The translations under genes were made by a program, and so were the position numbers. A model generated the notes under the pieces. The model saw only the letters and a list, made by a program, of their open reading frames with translations. It was not told the DNA's origin and did not search any database. Shown here piece after piece: positions 16,468-24,864 of a stretch of DNA of 64,000 bases. The stretch is from NCBI RefSeq assembly GCF_900078315.1, contig NZ_FKBS01000013.1, forward strand, positions 153,982 through 217,981, written 5' to 3'. The stretch's first letter is position 1, and each line of letters begins with the position of its first letter. Source of the DNA: Bordetella ansorpii (GTDB lineage Bacteria; Pseudomonadota; Gammaproteobacteria; Burkholderiales; Burkholderiaceae_B).

Positions 16468-17925
16468 TCAGACGCGCAGCAGCGAGAGATCCTCGTCGTC
16501 GACCACGCGGTTGCGGCCGGCCTTCTTGGCACGATGCAGCGCGGCATCGGCGCGCACCAGCAGGCGGCCCAGCGCGGTGTCGTTCAGGTCGGGAATCCAG
16601 GTGATGCCCACCGTGATCGTGGCGGACAGGCGGCTGCCGTCGTCCAGCACGATCTCCATGCTCTCCACGGCCGCGCGCAGCCGTTCGCCCACGCCCAGGC
16701 ATTCCTGGCGCGAAATGCCGAACAGCAGCAGGCCGAATTCCTCGTCGCCCAGCCGTCCGAAGGTGTCTTCTTCGCGCACCACCGCGCGCACCTGGCGCGC
16801 GAAGGCCTGCAGGATGCGGTCGCCGGCCCAATAACCGTACTGGTCGTCGACCTGACGGAAGCCATCCACGCACAGCATCAGCGCGGCGGCGCTGCAGCGC
16901 GAGGGCGCGCGGCCCTGCCAGATCTGCGTGCCGCGCTTGATGAAGGCGGCGCGGGTCAGCGCGCCGCTGAGCGAATCGTGGTGCGCCGCGTATTCCAGCT
17001 CGGCCAGCAGCCGGTTGCGCGCAGCGTTGATGCTGGCCACGGTCAGGGGCGCCAGCGCCAGCAGCGTGATGCCCAGGCGGATGGAGGTGGTGGCATGGAT
17101 GAACGAGGCCATGACCTCGCCCGTCATGTCGCGCGAGCTGTAGAGCTGCGCCCAGATCACCGAGCCCATCGTCAGCAGCGACACCGCGAACATCTTGTAG
17201 GTCAGCGCGCACCACAGCAGGGCAGGGATGGGGAAGAAAATGGCGCCGGGGCCGCCGATGGCCATCGCGGCCATCAGGGAAGCCGCCAGCGCCAGCGCCG
17301 GCAGGCCGCGGCCCAACAGGGCGCTGACGTCGGCCGAGCGGCGCAGCAGCGCCACGCGCCGCAGGCCCGGCCAGGTCAGCAGCACCGGCAGCATGATGAT
17401 GTAGTTCGCCAGCTCGCCGATGAACCAGTACGTCAGTCCGGTCAGCGTGTCCTGGGCATAGACCGCGGTGGTGATGCCGGCGCCGGTCAGGGAGGCCGCA
17501 GCCGCGGCGGCCGCGCAGATGCCGAACAGGTGCATGACCGAGCTGGGCCGTTGCAGGCGCTGCTCGTCCGGCTCCAGGCGCGAGAACAGCGTCCAGCCCG
17601 TGAAGACCCCGGCAATATTGGCCAGCGTCAGCCACAGCGTCATGGACAGCGCCCCGCCGGTGGCCAGGTCGGCCAGGATGTAGCCGGCGGCGGCGCCCAG
17701 CCAGCCGGCCGGCCCGGCCATGCGCGGCCAGCGGATCATCATGCCCAGCATGACGGCGTTGGCGGGCCACAGCGCGGCCAACAGTCCCGGCGGCCGGCTC
17801 CAGATGCCGACCAGGCAGCACAGGAACAGGATGGTCGCGGCAAGCAGGGCGCAGCAGACCGCCTGGGCGAGCCGGGCGGATGGCGTGGCGGGCACCTGGG
17901 CTTGCGCCGGGGCCGATTCGTACAT
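16468..17925 (-). CDS. MASE1-GGDEF protein with degenerate active-site motif
   Basis: The 485-residue membrane protein has an N-terminal MASE1-like sensor (LLAALWPANAVMLG and several further hydrophobic helices to about residue 300) and a C-terminal GGDEF domain. The signature reads GDEEF (393-397) instead of GGDEF; five residues upstream is REED (384-387), a good RxxD product-inhibition site. The substrate Asp region reads CVDGFRQVDDQYGYWAGDR. Family members make cyclic di-GMP from GTP, but the changed second Gly makes activity uncertain; c-di-GMP binding through the I-site is likely. The ATG at 17925 has AGGA upstream, and the longer frame adds a non-membrane Arg-rich region. It diverges from the methyltransferase at 18350. 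Confidence 0.85.
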   Translation of the reverse strand: MYESAPAQAQVPATPSARLAQAVCCALLAATILFLCCLVGIWSRPPGLLAALWPANAVMLGMMIRWPRMAGPAGWLGAAAGYILADLATGGALSMTLWLTLANIAGVFTGWTLFSRLEPDEQRLQRPSSVMHLFGICAAAAAAASLTGAGITTAVYAQDTLTGLTYWFIGELANYIIMLPVLLTWPGLRRVALLRRSADVSALLGRGLPALALAASLMAAMAIGGPGAIFFPIPALLWCALTYKMFAVSLLTMGSVIWAQLYSSRDMTGEVMASFIHATTSIRLGITLLALAPLTVASINAARNRLLAELEYAAHHDSLSGALTRAAFIKRGTQIWQGRAPSRCSAAALMLCVDGFRQVDDQYGYWAGDRILQAFARQVRAVVREEDTFGRLGDEEFGLLLFGISRQECLGVGERLRAAVESMEIVLDDGSRLSATITVGITWIPDLNDTALGRLLVRADAALHRAKKAGRNRVVDDEDLSLLRV

Positions 17926-18187
17926 GTTCTTGCTTTCCTGGCGTGTGCTGCGTTCGTAGGCGGCCTGGGGGCCGCAGCGCTGCCCCGACCGGCTCGCCCG
18001 GCCTCGGATCGGAGATCGGCAAGGCGGCGTGGGCCCGGACAGGGCGGCGGCAAGCGTGCTGCGAATACTGACGCCGCCGTATGGAAATCTCGGTGGCGCA
18101 GGGCCATCGAGGATGCGAATGTCGCGCAGTTGCGACAGCCGCACCGATTCGATGGACCGCTATTCTAGCCACGCCGATGCCGGTCCG

Positions 18188-18203
18188 CCCCATTTAAATG
18201 GGG
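18188..18203. promoter_or_regulatory. 16-bp perfect palindrome in a divergent promoter region
   Basis: CCCCATTTAAATGGGG is a perfect palindrome, flanked by further GC pairing. It is followed by the 10-bp palindrome ATCGGCCGAT (18220-18229). Both lie in the 424-base region between the GGDEF gene and the exported methyltransferase, nearer the latter. The rest of 17926-18349 holds no gene that I recognise. Confidence 0.45.
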
Positions 18204-18349
18204 GGCGTTTCGCTCGATCATCGGCCGATCGGGGCGAAGCCGATGGATTTTGCATCGCACAAGCGTATGCTGACGGGAACCTTTAAGGGTTGAGCGCGTT
18301 CCATCCTCCAGCCGCCTGGCTTTTCTCCCCTACGAAAAGGAAGACTTCC

Positions 18350-19189
18350 ATGCCTGTGACGACCTCCCTCCTTTCCTCCCCGTCCTGGCGCCGCGCGGCG
18401 CCGCTGGCCCCCATGATGGCCGCCGCGCTGGCCGCCGCGCTGGCCTGGCTGCCCGCCGCCGCCAGCGCCCAGGCGACCTACGAGCCCTCGGTGGGGCAGG
18501 CCGGCAAGGACGTGGTGTGGGTGCCGACCTCGCAGGCGCTGGTCGAGCGCATGCTGGACATCGCCAAGGTGCAGAAGACGGACTATCTGATCGATCTCGG
18601 TTCGGGGGATGGCCGTACGGTCATCACGGCCGCCAAGCGCGGCCTCACCGCGCACGGCATCGAATACAACCCCGACATGACGGAAGTGGCGCGCCGCGCC
18701 GCCGCCAAGGAAGGCGTGGCCGAACGGGCCTCATTCGCCACGGGCGACCTGTTCGAGGCCGACCTGAGCCGCGCGCAGGTCATCACCATGTTCCTGCTGC
18801 CGTCCATCAACGAACGCCTGCGTCCGGTCCTGCTCGACCTGAAGCCGGGCACGCGCGTGGTGTCCAACACTTTCCGCATGGGCGATTGGCAGCCCGACGA
18901 GACGGCCACCATCGAGCAGGATTGCCAGAACTGGTGCACGGCGCTGCTGTGGGTCGTGCCCGCCAAGGTCGAGGGCTTGTGGAAGCTGGGCGACCGCCAA
19001 CTGACGCTGTCGCAGCAGTACCAGATGCTCAGCGGCACGCTGGGCCAGACCCCCATCACCGATGCGCGCATGAAGGGCAACGAGATCTCGTTCAACGTCG
19101 ACGGCGTACGCTATACCGGCACGGTGGACGGCAAGCGCATGAGCGGCAAGGGCGGCTCGCAAGGCAACTGGACGGCCACCCGCACCTGA
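18350..19189 (+). CDS. exported class I SAM-methyltransferase-fold protein
   Basis: The 279-residue product has an N-terminal signal peptide ending SAQA after a long Ala/Leu stretch. Then comes a Rossmann methyltransferase: VWVPTSQALVERMLDIA, motif I IDLGSGDGRTV, IEYNPDMTEVA, TGDLFEADL and ITMFLLPSINERLRP. The set VPT..-DLGSGDG-FLLP resembles the FAM173-like lysine methyltransferase family. A C-terminal extension of about 90 residues (from VEGLWKLGDRQL, ending GNWTATRT) is a beta-rich domain not found in the shorter paralogue at 20773. A secreted enzyme would lack cytosolic SAM, so the true location or reaction is unclear. It is followed by a strong terminator. Confidence 0.8.
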   Translation: MPVTTSLLSSPSWRRAAPLAPMMAAALAAALAWLPAAASAQATYEPSVGQAGKDVVWVPTSQALVERMLDIAKVQKTDYLIDLGSGDGRTVITAAKRGLTAHGIEYNPDMTEVARRAAAKEGVAERASFATGDLFEADLSRAQVITMFLLPSINERLRPVLLDLKPGTRVVSNTFRMGDWQPDETATIEQDCQNWCTALLWVVPAKVEGLWKLGDRQLTLSQQYQMLSGTLGQTPITDARMKGNEISFNVDGVRYTGTVDGKRMSGKGGSQGNWTATRT

Positions 19190-19206
19190 CCGTTCGGAAC
19201 CGCTAA

Positions 19207-19242
19207 AAAGGCCGGGACCGCATCGACGCGGTTCCGGCCTTT
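19207..19242. terminator. rho-independent terminator between convergent genes
   Basis: AAAGGCCGGGACCGC (19207-19221) pairs with GCGGTTCCGGCCTTT (19228-19242), with a single G-T wobble, around a six-base loop. A-tract and T-tract edges on both sides suit both the plus-strand methyltransferase and the minus-strand aldo/keto reductase. Confidence 0.85.
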
Positions 19243-19309
19243 CCTGTTGCACGATGGCTTCGACCGAAGCAGGCCGCATGGGCCTGGGCTTCGACCGGCC
19301 CGCCTGGCC

Positions 19310-20362
19310 TCAGCGCGGCCCGGCCGACTGCGCCAGTTGGCCCAGCCGCACGCCGCCCTGGCGTTCCAGCATCCAGCCCGGATATTCCGGCGGCAGGGCG
19401 CTGATCTCGTCCAGGCGAGCCAGTTCCTCGGCGCCCAGCGTGATGCCCGTGGCGGCGATGTTGTCGTCCAGTTGCTCGATGCGCTTGGCGCCCACGATCA
19501 CGCTGGTGACCACCGGGCGGTGCAGCAGCCACGCCAGCGCGATCTGCGCCACCGACACGCCGTGCGCATCGGCGATGGCGCGCATCACGTCGATGCAGTC
19601 GTAGGCGCGCTCGGTGTTTACCGGCGGGAAGTCGAAGGCGGCGCGGCGGTTGCCGGCCTCGGCCGCCTTGCCGCGCCAGTATTTCCCGCTGAGCAGGCCC
19701 CCGGCCAGCGGGCTCCATACCATCAGGCCCACCCCCTCGCTTTGCAGCATGGGCGCCAGTTCGCGTTCGAGGTCGCGGCCGGCGATCGTGTAGTAGGCCT
19801 GCAGGGATTCGAAGCGGGCCAGGCCCAGGCGCTGCGAGATGCCCAGCGCCTTCATGATCTGCCAGGCGGCCCAGTTCGACACGCCGATGTAGCGCACGTG
19901 GCCGTGGCTGACCAGGTTATCCAGCGCGTACAGCGTTTCCTCGATGGGCGTGGCCGGGTCGACGCCGTGCACCTGGTACAGGTCGATGTGGTCCAGTTGC
20001 AGGCGCTTCAGGCTGGCCTTCACGCCGTCCATGATGTGATAGCGGGACAGGCCGCGCGAGTTCGTGCCTTTCGTGCCCGTTTCTCCGAACACCTTGGTGG
20101 CGACCACGACGTCCTCGCGCGCTACCTTCAGGTTCTTCAGCGCCTGTCCGGTGATGATCTCGGACTGGCCCTGCGAGTACACGTCGGCGGTGTCGATGAA
20201 ATTGATGCCCGCTTCCAGCGAACGGCCGACCAGCGCGTCGGCCTCGTTCTGCTGCAGGTCGCCGATCTTGTTCCACATCTCGCCGTTGCCGCCGAACGTC
20301 ATGGTGCCCAGGCACAGTTCGGAGACGAACAGGCCGGTGCTGCCGAATTTCTTGTATCGCAT
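19310..20362 (-). CDS. aldo/keto reductase
   Basis: The 350-residue NADPH-dependent oxidoreductase has the full (beta/alpha)8 AKR pattern: KFGSTGLFVSELCLGTMTFG, the catalytic Asp and Tyr in FIDTADVYSQGQSE, the Lys in DVVVATKV, the His in LYQVHGVD, and the coenzyme-binding SVIVGAKRIEQLDDN near the C terminus. It reduces aldehydes or ketones to alcohols; the natural substrate is unknown. The ATG at 20362 gives the family start MRYKKFGSTG. Upstream is an array of four AraC-like half-sites, and an AraC_N-type regulator lies one gene away, as in the yqhC-yqhD/dkgA arrangement of enterics. It is monocistronic. Confidence 0.9.
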   Translation of the reverse strand: MRYKKFGSTGLFVSELCLGTMTFGGNGEMWNKIGDLQQNEADALVGRSLEAGINFIDTADVYSQGQSEIITGQALKNLKVAREDVVVATKVFGETGTKGTNSRGLSRYHIMDGVKASLKRLQLDHIDLYQVHGVDPATPIEETLYALDNLVSHGHVRYIGVSNWAAWQIMKALGISQRLGLARFESLQAYYTIAGRDLERELAPMLQSEGVGLMVWSPLAGGLLSGKYWRGKAAEAGNRRAAFDFPPVNTERAYDCIDVMRAIADAHGVSVAQIALAWLLHRPVVTSVIVGAKRIEQLDDNIAATGITLGAEELARLDEISALPPEYPGWMLERQGGVRLGQLAQSAGPR

Positions 20363-20481
20363 GAGGGGACTCCTGGGAGGGTAGGCCTGCCGCGGCGCGT
20401 GGGGCGCGGGCAGGCCGGGATCTGGGGGAATGCCGCGGAAATCGCGTGCCGGAAGTATGCGCCCGGGCCTGGCCGCGCTGC

Positions 20482-20588
20482 TGCCCGATCGTGCTCCATT
20501 GCTGCCTGATTCTCCGGGGGCGCAAGAGAGGGCGGTGAGCTGCCCACGGCGCTTGCACGATCAGGCATAAGTTCCGGACGATCAGGCA
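20482..20588. promoter_or_regulatory. symmetric array of four TGCCTGATCGT-like half-sites
   Basis: Two sites read on the plus strand, TGCCCGATCGTGC (20482) and TGCCTGATTCTCC (20503). Two read on the minus strand, GCACGATCAGGCA (20555) and GGACGATCAGGCA (20576). Within each pair the start-to-start distance is 21 bases, the phasing typical of AraC-family direct repeats. The array lies between the aldo/keto reductase and the second methyltransferase. It is a good candidate target of the AraC_N regulator at 21429. Confidence 0.6.
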
Positions 20589-20772
20589 ACTTTCTGTGCG
20601 TTCCCGCTTCCATAATCGTTCAGTTTTCATTCAGAAAAAGGGCGGCGGCCGAGTTATGCACGGACCGTACCGCTGGGGAAAACGCCGCGTTCCACAGGGA
20701 CGCCCGCGCGCCGGAGAAGCCGCAAGACCGCCATCGAACCGAGCTGCATCCATGTCCACTCAGGAGTCCAGC

Positions 20773-21342
20773 ATGAGGACCACGCGTTCCCTGTTCACCG
20801 CCCTGGCCGCTTCGGCCGCCCTGCTGTCCGTTTCCGCCCCGCTGCATGCCCAGGCCCAGGCCCCGGCCGCCCCCGCGCGCGCGCCGGACGTCATCTTCGT
20901 TCCCACTCCGCAAGAGGTCGTCGACGCGATGCTCAAGGCGGCCAAGGTCGGCCCCGACGACGTGCTGTACGACCTGGGATCGGGCAACGGCATCATCCCC
21001 GTGACCGCCGCGCGCGAGTTCGGCACCCGGGGCGTGGGTTTCGACATCGATCCCCAGCGCATCTCCGAGGCCAATGCCAACGCCAGGCAGAACAAGGTCA
21101 CCGACAAGGTCAAGTTCGTGCAGGCCGACCTGTTCGAGCAGGATCTGTCCGAGGCTACCGTCATCAGCCTCTATCTGCTACCGTCGCTGAACCTGAAGCT
21201 GCGTCCCAAGCTGCTGGCCCTGAAGCCGGGCACCCGTATCGTGTCGCATGCCTTCGACATGGGTGACTGGCAGCCCGACCAGACCATCAACGTCAATGGC
21301 CGCACGGTCTACTTCTGGACCGTACCGGAACGCAAGTCGTAA
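20773..21342 (+). CDS. exported class I SAM-methyltransferase-fold protein, short paralogue
   Basis: This 189-residue protein is a shorter relative of the product at 18350. It has a signal peptide ([20 protein letters not shown] up to LHAQAQA), then VIFVPTPQEVVDAMLKAA, motif I YDLGSGNGIIPV, VGFDIDPQRISEANANA, VQADLFEQDL and ISLYLLPSLNLKLRPKL, ending RTVYFWTVPERKS. The pattern resembles the FAM173-like group. The ATG at 20773 is chosen because AGGAG lies six bases upstream; an earlier in-frame ATG at 20752 lacks this. The substrate is unknown, and export is at odds with cytosolic SAM. It sits between the half-site array and the AraC_N regulator, so it may be part of the same regulon. Confidence 0.82.
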   Translation: MRTTRSLFTALAASAALLSVSAPLHAQAQAPAAPARAPDVIFVPTPQEVVDAMLKAAKVGPDDVLYDLGSGNGIIPVTAAREFGTRGVGFDIDPQRISEANANARQNKVTDKVKFVQADLFEQDLSEATVISLYLLPSLNLKLRPKLLALKPGTRIVSHAFDMGDWQPDQTINVNGRTVYFWTVPERKS

Positions 21343-21428
21343 CGTAATACGGCTTGGGAGGGGCGGCAGGCTCTGTGTAAGCTAACCACGGCATCATCGG
21401 CGCCTGCCCCGCCCGCCGCCTTTCCCTA

Positions 21429-22409
21429 ATGTCCGATTCTTCACGCTTCAACGACGTTCCCGATGCCCCCGAGTCGGCATCCCTGGCCGAACTGCCTCCC
21501 GCCTTCGATGCGGGCCAGGAGCGCGCCCGCCTGGAGCTGGTCAGCCTGCTGCGCCGCCTGACGGGCGACCAGGAGGGCAGCGTGGCCACCGCCATCGAGG
21601 GCCTGGCCATCAACCGGGTGATGAACCCGCGCGGCCCCCAGCACGTCATCCAGCGCACGGCGCTGGCCATCATCGCGCAGGGCTCCAAGCGCCTGCTGGT
21701 GGGCGACGAGGTCTACGAATACGATCCCATGCATTACATGGTGTCGTCGGTCGACCTGCCCGTGGTCGCCAAGATCACCGCGGCCAGTTCCACCGAACCC
21801 TACCTGGGCATGCGGCTGGAATTCAGCGCCGAGGACATCCGCGACCTGCTGCGCGAGGGGGCGTTGCCGCCTGTCAGCCAGTCGGGCGCCACGCGCGGGC
21901 TGTACGTGCAGCGCATTGGCAACACCTTGCTGGATGCCGTGTTGCGCCTGCTGCGCCTGCTGGAGTCGCCCGACGACATCCGCGTGCTGGCGCCGATGAT
22001 CAAGCGCGAGATCCTGTACCGCCTGCTGTCCAACGGGCAGGGTGCGCAGCTGCGCCAGATCGCCTTGCACGACAGCCAGACGCAGCGCATCGCCGACGCC
22101 ATCCGCCTGCTGCGCGAGCGCTACCGCCAGCCGCTGCGCGTGGAAGACCTGGCGCGCGAGGTGCACATGAGCGTCTCGTCGTTCCACCACCATTTCAAGG
22201 CCGTCACGGCCATGAGCCCGCTGCAATACCAGAAACAGCTGCGCCTGCAGGAAGCCCGCCGCATCATGTTCATGGGCGGGGTGGACGTGTCGCTGGCGGC
22301 CAACCTGGTGGGCTACGAAAGCGCCTCGCAGTTCAGCCGCGAATACAGCCGCCTGTTCGGCGCGTCGCCCATGCGCGACCGCCGGCGCCTGCTCGAAGAC
22401 GCGCGCTGA
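21429..22409 (+). CDS. AraC family regulator with AraC_N domain
   Basis: The 326-residue cytosolic regulator has an AraC_N domain (about residues 45-200: VMNPRGPQHVIQRTALAIIA, GDEVYEYDPMHYMVSSVDLP) and two C-terminal helix-turn-helix motifs. The first is RVEDLAREVHMSVSSFHHHF and the second is SLAANLVGYESASQFSREYS. AraC_N proteins such as YqhC sense electrophilic aldehydes and switch on aldehyde or aldo/keto reductases; that match makes the reductase at 19310 a likely target. The start MSDSSRFNDVPD at 21429 gives a plausible disordered N terminus. It is 86 bases downstream of the short methyltransferase gene, same strand. The assigned ligand and target are inferences. Confidence 0.88.
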   Translation: MSDSSRFNDVPDAPESASLAELPPAFDAGQERARLELVSLLRRLTGDQEGSVATAIEGLAINRVMNPRGPQHVIQRTALAIIAQGSKRLLVGDEVYEYDPMHYMVSSVDLPVVAKITAASSTEPYLGMRLEFSAEDIRDLLREGALPPVSQSGATRGLYVQRIGNTLLDAVLRLLRLLESPDDIRVLAPMIKREILYRLLSNGQGAQLRQIALHDSQTQRIADAIRLLRERYRQPLRVEDLAREVHMSVSSFHHHFKAVTAMSPLQYQKQLRLQEARRIMFMGGVDVSLAANLVGYESASQFSREYSRLFGASPMRDRRRLLEDAR

Positions 22410-22459
22410 CGCGCACCTGTCCCTGGTCGGATTCCCGCCGAAAACCTGCGCCGGCGACG

Positions 22460-23236
22460 TCAGGTGCGGCCGCCGAGCAGTCCGCGCACCTTGCGGCGCA
22501 CCGCGGTGTCCTCACTGGATTGCACGCCCAGCCGGTGCGCCAGTTCGCGGCTTTCGCCGCCACGCACGTCGATCTCCCGTATGACCTGGCCGTTCTCGTA
22601 GACGAAGGCGACGTCGGCCAGTTCCAGCACGTCGTCCGCGTCGTGCGAGATCATCAGCGCCGGGATATTCCATTGCCGGCGCACTTCACCGAGTTCGCGT
22701 CGCAACGATGCCCGCAGCATGGGGTTCAGGGCCGCGAAGGGCTCGTCCAGCAGCAGTACCCTGGGTTCGCAGGCCAGCGCGCGGGCCAGGGCCACGCGTT
22801 GCTGCTGGCCGCCCGATAGCCTGACCGGCCGGCTGTCGGCCATCCCGGCCAGGCCGAAGCGTTCCAGCAGGTCCTGTACGCGCGCCGCGTCTTCCGGGGA
22901 CAGGCGCCGCTTGCGCCATGACGTCAGGCCGAAGGCCACGTTCTGGCGTACGGTCAGGTGCGGGAACAGCGCGTAATGCTGGAACAGATAACCGACCCGG
23001 CGCTCGCGCGGGGGCAGGTCGATGCCGCGCGCCGCGTCGAACAGCGTGCGGCCGTCCAGCTTCACGTGGCCGGCGCGGGGCGTAAGCAGGCCGGCGATGG
23101 CCTGCAGCGTCAGCGACTTGCCGGCGCCCGACGGGCCGTACAGGGCCGCGAAAGGCGCATCGGTGGCGAACCGCACCCGCAGGTCGAAGCGCCGCCCGTC
23201 GTCCTGCAGATGCAGTTCCAGGTCTACGTCGATCAC
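22460..23236 (-). CDS. modC: molybdate ABC transporter ATP-binding protein, short form
   Basis: The 258-residue ATPase drives molybdate uptake. It shows Walker [12 protein letters not shown]-loop [14 protein letters not shown], signature [15 protein letters not shown], Walker [13 protein letters not shown] and the switch His in MISHDADDV. It ends shortly after the ATPase fold and lacks the C-terminal TOBE molybdate-binding domain of the usual 350-residue ModC. A GTG start at 23236 overlaps the modA stop by four bases (GTGA), which indicates translational coupling. It is the third gene of the modB-modA-modC operon, an order different from the common modABC. Confidence 0.88.
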   Translation of the reverse strand: MIDVDLELHLQDDGRRFDLRVRFATDAPFAALYGPSGAGKSLTLQAIAGLLTPRAGHVKLDGRTLFDAARGIDLPPRERRVGYLFQHYALFPHLTVRQNVAFGLTSWRKRRLSPEDAARVQDLLERFGLAGMADSRPVRLSGGQQQRVALARALACEPRVLLLDEPFAALNPMLRASLRRELGEVRRQWNIPALMISHDADDVLELADVAFVYENGQVIREIDVRGGESRELAHRLGVQSSEDTAVRRKVRGLLGGRT

Positions 23237-23982
23237 GGCTTGCCGAAACCGTAGCGTGCCAGCACTTCGCGGGCCTGCGGGGTGGCCAGGAAGTCGGCGT
23301 ACTGCCTGGCCAGGTCCTTGTGCGCGCTGTCGGCGCCCACGGCCACCGGGTAGCTCACGGGCGTGTGGCCCTCAGCGGTCAGCACGATCCTGACCTTGTC
23401 CTTCATCAAGGCGGCGTCGGTGCGGTACACGAAGCCGGCGTCCACTTCGCCGCGGGCCACGTAGTCCAGCACCTGGCGCACGCTGTCGGCCGGCACGAGT
23501 TTGGGTTCCAGCGGGGTCCACAGTTTGGCGCTTTCCAGCACCTGCCGGGTGTAGCGGCCCACCGGCACGCTGGCGACCTTGCCGATGGCGATGCGCTTGA
23601 CCGCGGGGGTGTTCAGGTCCTGCACCGTCTTGATCGGCGCGCCGTCCTGCGCCGGGGTGACCAGCACCACGCTGTTGGTGGCGAAGTCGCGGCGCGTCTG
23701 CGCATCCACCAGTTTCTGCGCCACGGCCTTGTCCATCGTGGCCTGGTCGGCGCTGGCGAACACGTCGACCTGGGCGCCGCCGGCCATCTGCTGCAGCAGC
23801 GTGCCCGAGGCGGCATAGTTGGCGCGCACGGTCGTGCCCGGCGCCTTGGCCGAGAACAGCTTGTTGATCTCGTTGAAGGCGTCGGTCAGGCTGGCGGCGG
23901 CCGAGACGGTCAGTTCCGCGGCGTGGGCCGACAGGGGCAGGGCGAGGGCGAGCAACAGGCTTGCGATACGGGTGCGGCGCAT
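23233..23982 (-). CDS. modA: molybdate-binding periplasmic protein
   Basis: The 249-residue protein has a signal peptide (ASLLLALALPLSAHA) and the ModA/PBP-II fold: ELTVSAAASLTDAFNEI at the start of the mature chain, TVRANYAASGTLLQQM, VDVFASADQATMDKAV, VLVTPAQDGAPIKTV, VPVGRYTRQVLE and GFVYRTDA. The Ser residues of the AAASLTDA and YAASGTL segments are the oxyanion-coordinating positions in ModA. It captures molybdate or tungstate for the ModBC transporter. It is the middle gene of modB-modA-modC, 22 bases after modB. Confidence 0.92.
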   Translation of the reverse strand: MRRTRIASLLLALALPLSAHAAELTVSAAASLTDAFNEINKLFSAKAPGTTVRANYAASGTLLQQMAGGAQVDVFASADQATMDKAVAQKLVDAQTRRDFATNSVVLVTPAQDGAPIKTVQDLNTPAVKRIAIGKVASVPVGRYTRQVLESAKLWTPLEPKLVPADSVRQVLDYVARGEVDAGFVYRTDAALMKDKVRIVLTAEGHTPVSYPVAVGADSAHKDLARQYADFLATPQAREVLARYGFGKP

Positions 23983-24004
23983 GGGGCGGAGTCCTTGGTT
24001 GGGA

Positions 24005-24682
24005 TCAGCGTACGGAAAGATAGCGATTGGAGGCCACCAGGATGGCGACCGACAGCAGCGAGGTGACGGTCACCAGCAGCAGGGCCAGATCGTCCTGGCC
24101 GGCCTGCACGGCGTCGTAGATGGCCATGGACAGCGTCTGGGTGCGGCCGGGAATCGAGCCCGCCACCATCAGCGAGGCGCCGAACTCGCCCATCGCGCGG
24201 GCGAAGGCCAGCAGTGTGCCGGCCAGGATGCCGGGCCAGGCCAGCGGCAGGGTGACGCGGACGAACACCGACCACGGGGACTGGCGCAGCGTGCTGGCCG
24301 CCGCCTCCAGAGTGCGGTCGATGTGGGCGAATGCCGAACTGGCGGATTTCAGCACCAGCGGCAGCGCCACCACCGCCGAGGCCACCACGGCCCCATGCCA
24401 GCTGAAGATGATGGTGTAGTCGAGGTGCTCGCGCAGCCAGGCGCCCAGCGGACTGCGCCGGCCGGCGGCCACCAGGATGGCATAGCCGATGACAGTGGGC
24501 GGCAGCACCAGCGGCAACATGCAGATGGCCTCGAGCACGCCGCTGCCCGGAAACGGCCGGCGCGCGAACAGCCAGCCGAGGGCGACGCCGATGACCAGGG
24601 CCACGACCGTGGCCAGCGCGGCGACCTTCAGGGAAAGGATCAGCGGAAACCACTCGAAGGCGGCCAGCGTGGGTAGCGTCAT
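24005..24682 (-). CDS. modB: molybdate ABC transporter permease
   Basis: The 225-residue inner-membrane protein has five or more hydrophobic helices and the binding-protein-dependent permease loop in TLRQSPWSVFVRVTLPLAWPG followed by FARAMGEFGASLMVAGSIPG, which docks on ModC. The start MTLPTLAAFEWFPLILSL at 24682 fits ModB; earlier in-frame starts add a Cys-rich non-family stretch. It is the first gene of the modBAC operon. A ModE-like dyad overlaps its start codon. The divergent H1-like gene begins 183 bases away. Confidence 0.9.
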   Translation of the reverse strand: MTLPTLAAFEWFPLILSLKVAALATVVALVIGVALGWLFARRPFPGSGVLEAICMLPLVLPPTVIGYAILVAAGRRSPLGAWLREHLDYTIIFSWHGAVVASAVVALPLVLKSASSAFAHIDRTLEAAASTLRQSPWSVFVRVTLPLAWPGILAGTLLAFARAMGEFGASLMVAGSIPGRTQTLSMAIYDAVQAGQDDLALLLVTVTSLLSVAILVASNRYLSVR

Positions 24683-24700
24683 ATCCACAAGAATACAACG
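24677..24700 (-). promoter_or_regulatory. possible ModE-type operator at the modB start
   Basis: Read on the minus strand, CGTTGTAT and ATATGACG flank an eight-base spacer; six of eight positions are symmetric. The layout recalls the CGTTATAT-spacer-ATATAACG type of ModE site. It overlaps the modB ATG, which would need a very short leader, so this is tentative. Confidence 0.3.
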
Positions 24701-24864
24701 AAAAACAGGATTGTAAAGATTGGCGACGGCAATGCGGCCCCTTTGCCGTTTCAGCAAACTGCCCAGCACGCCGCTGCGGTGGATGAGCCACATGCAGCAT
24801 TTCAGATGCACCTATTTGTCACCTTGCGACTGTGGCTGCCCGATACCGCGTGCAATAATGAATC

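Noticed and set aside
15508-18168. Plus-strand frame of nearly 900 codons across usp and the GGDEF gene
   Set aside because: It spans two opposite genes and an intergenic region without any family feature.
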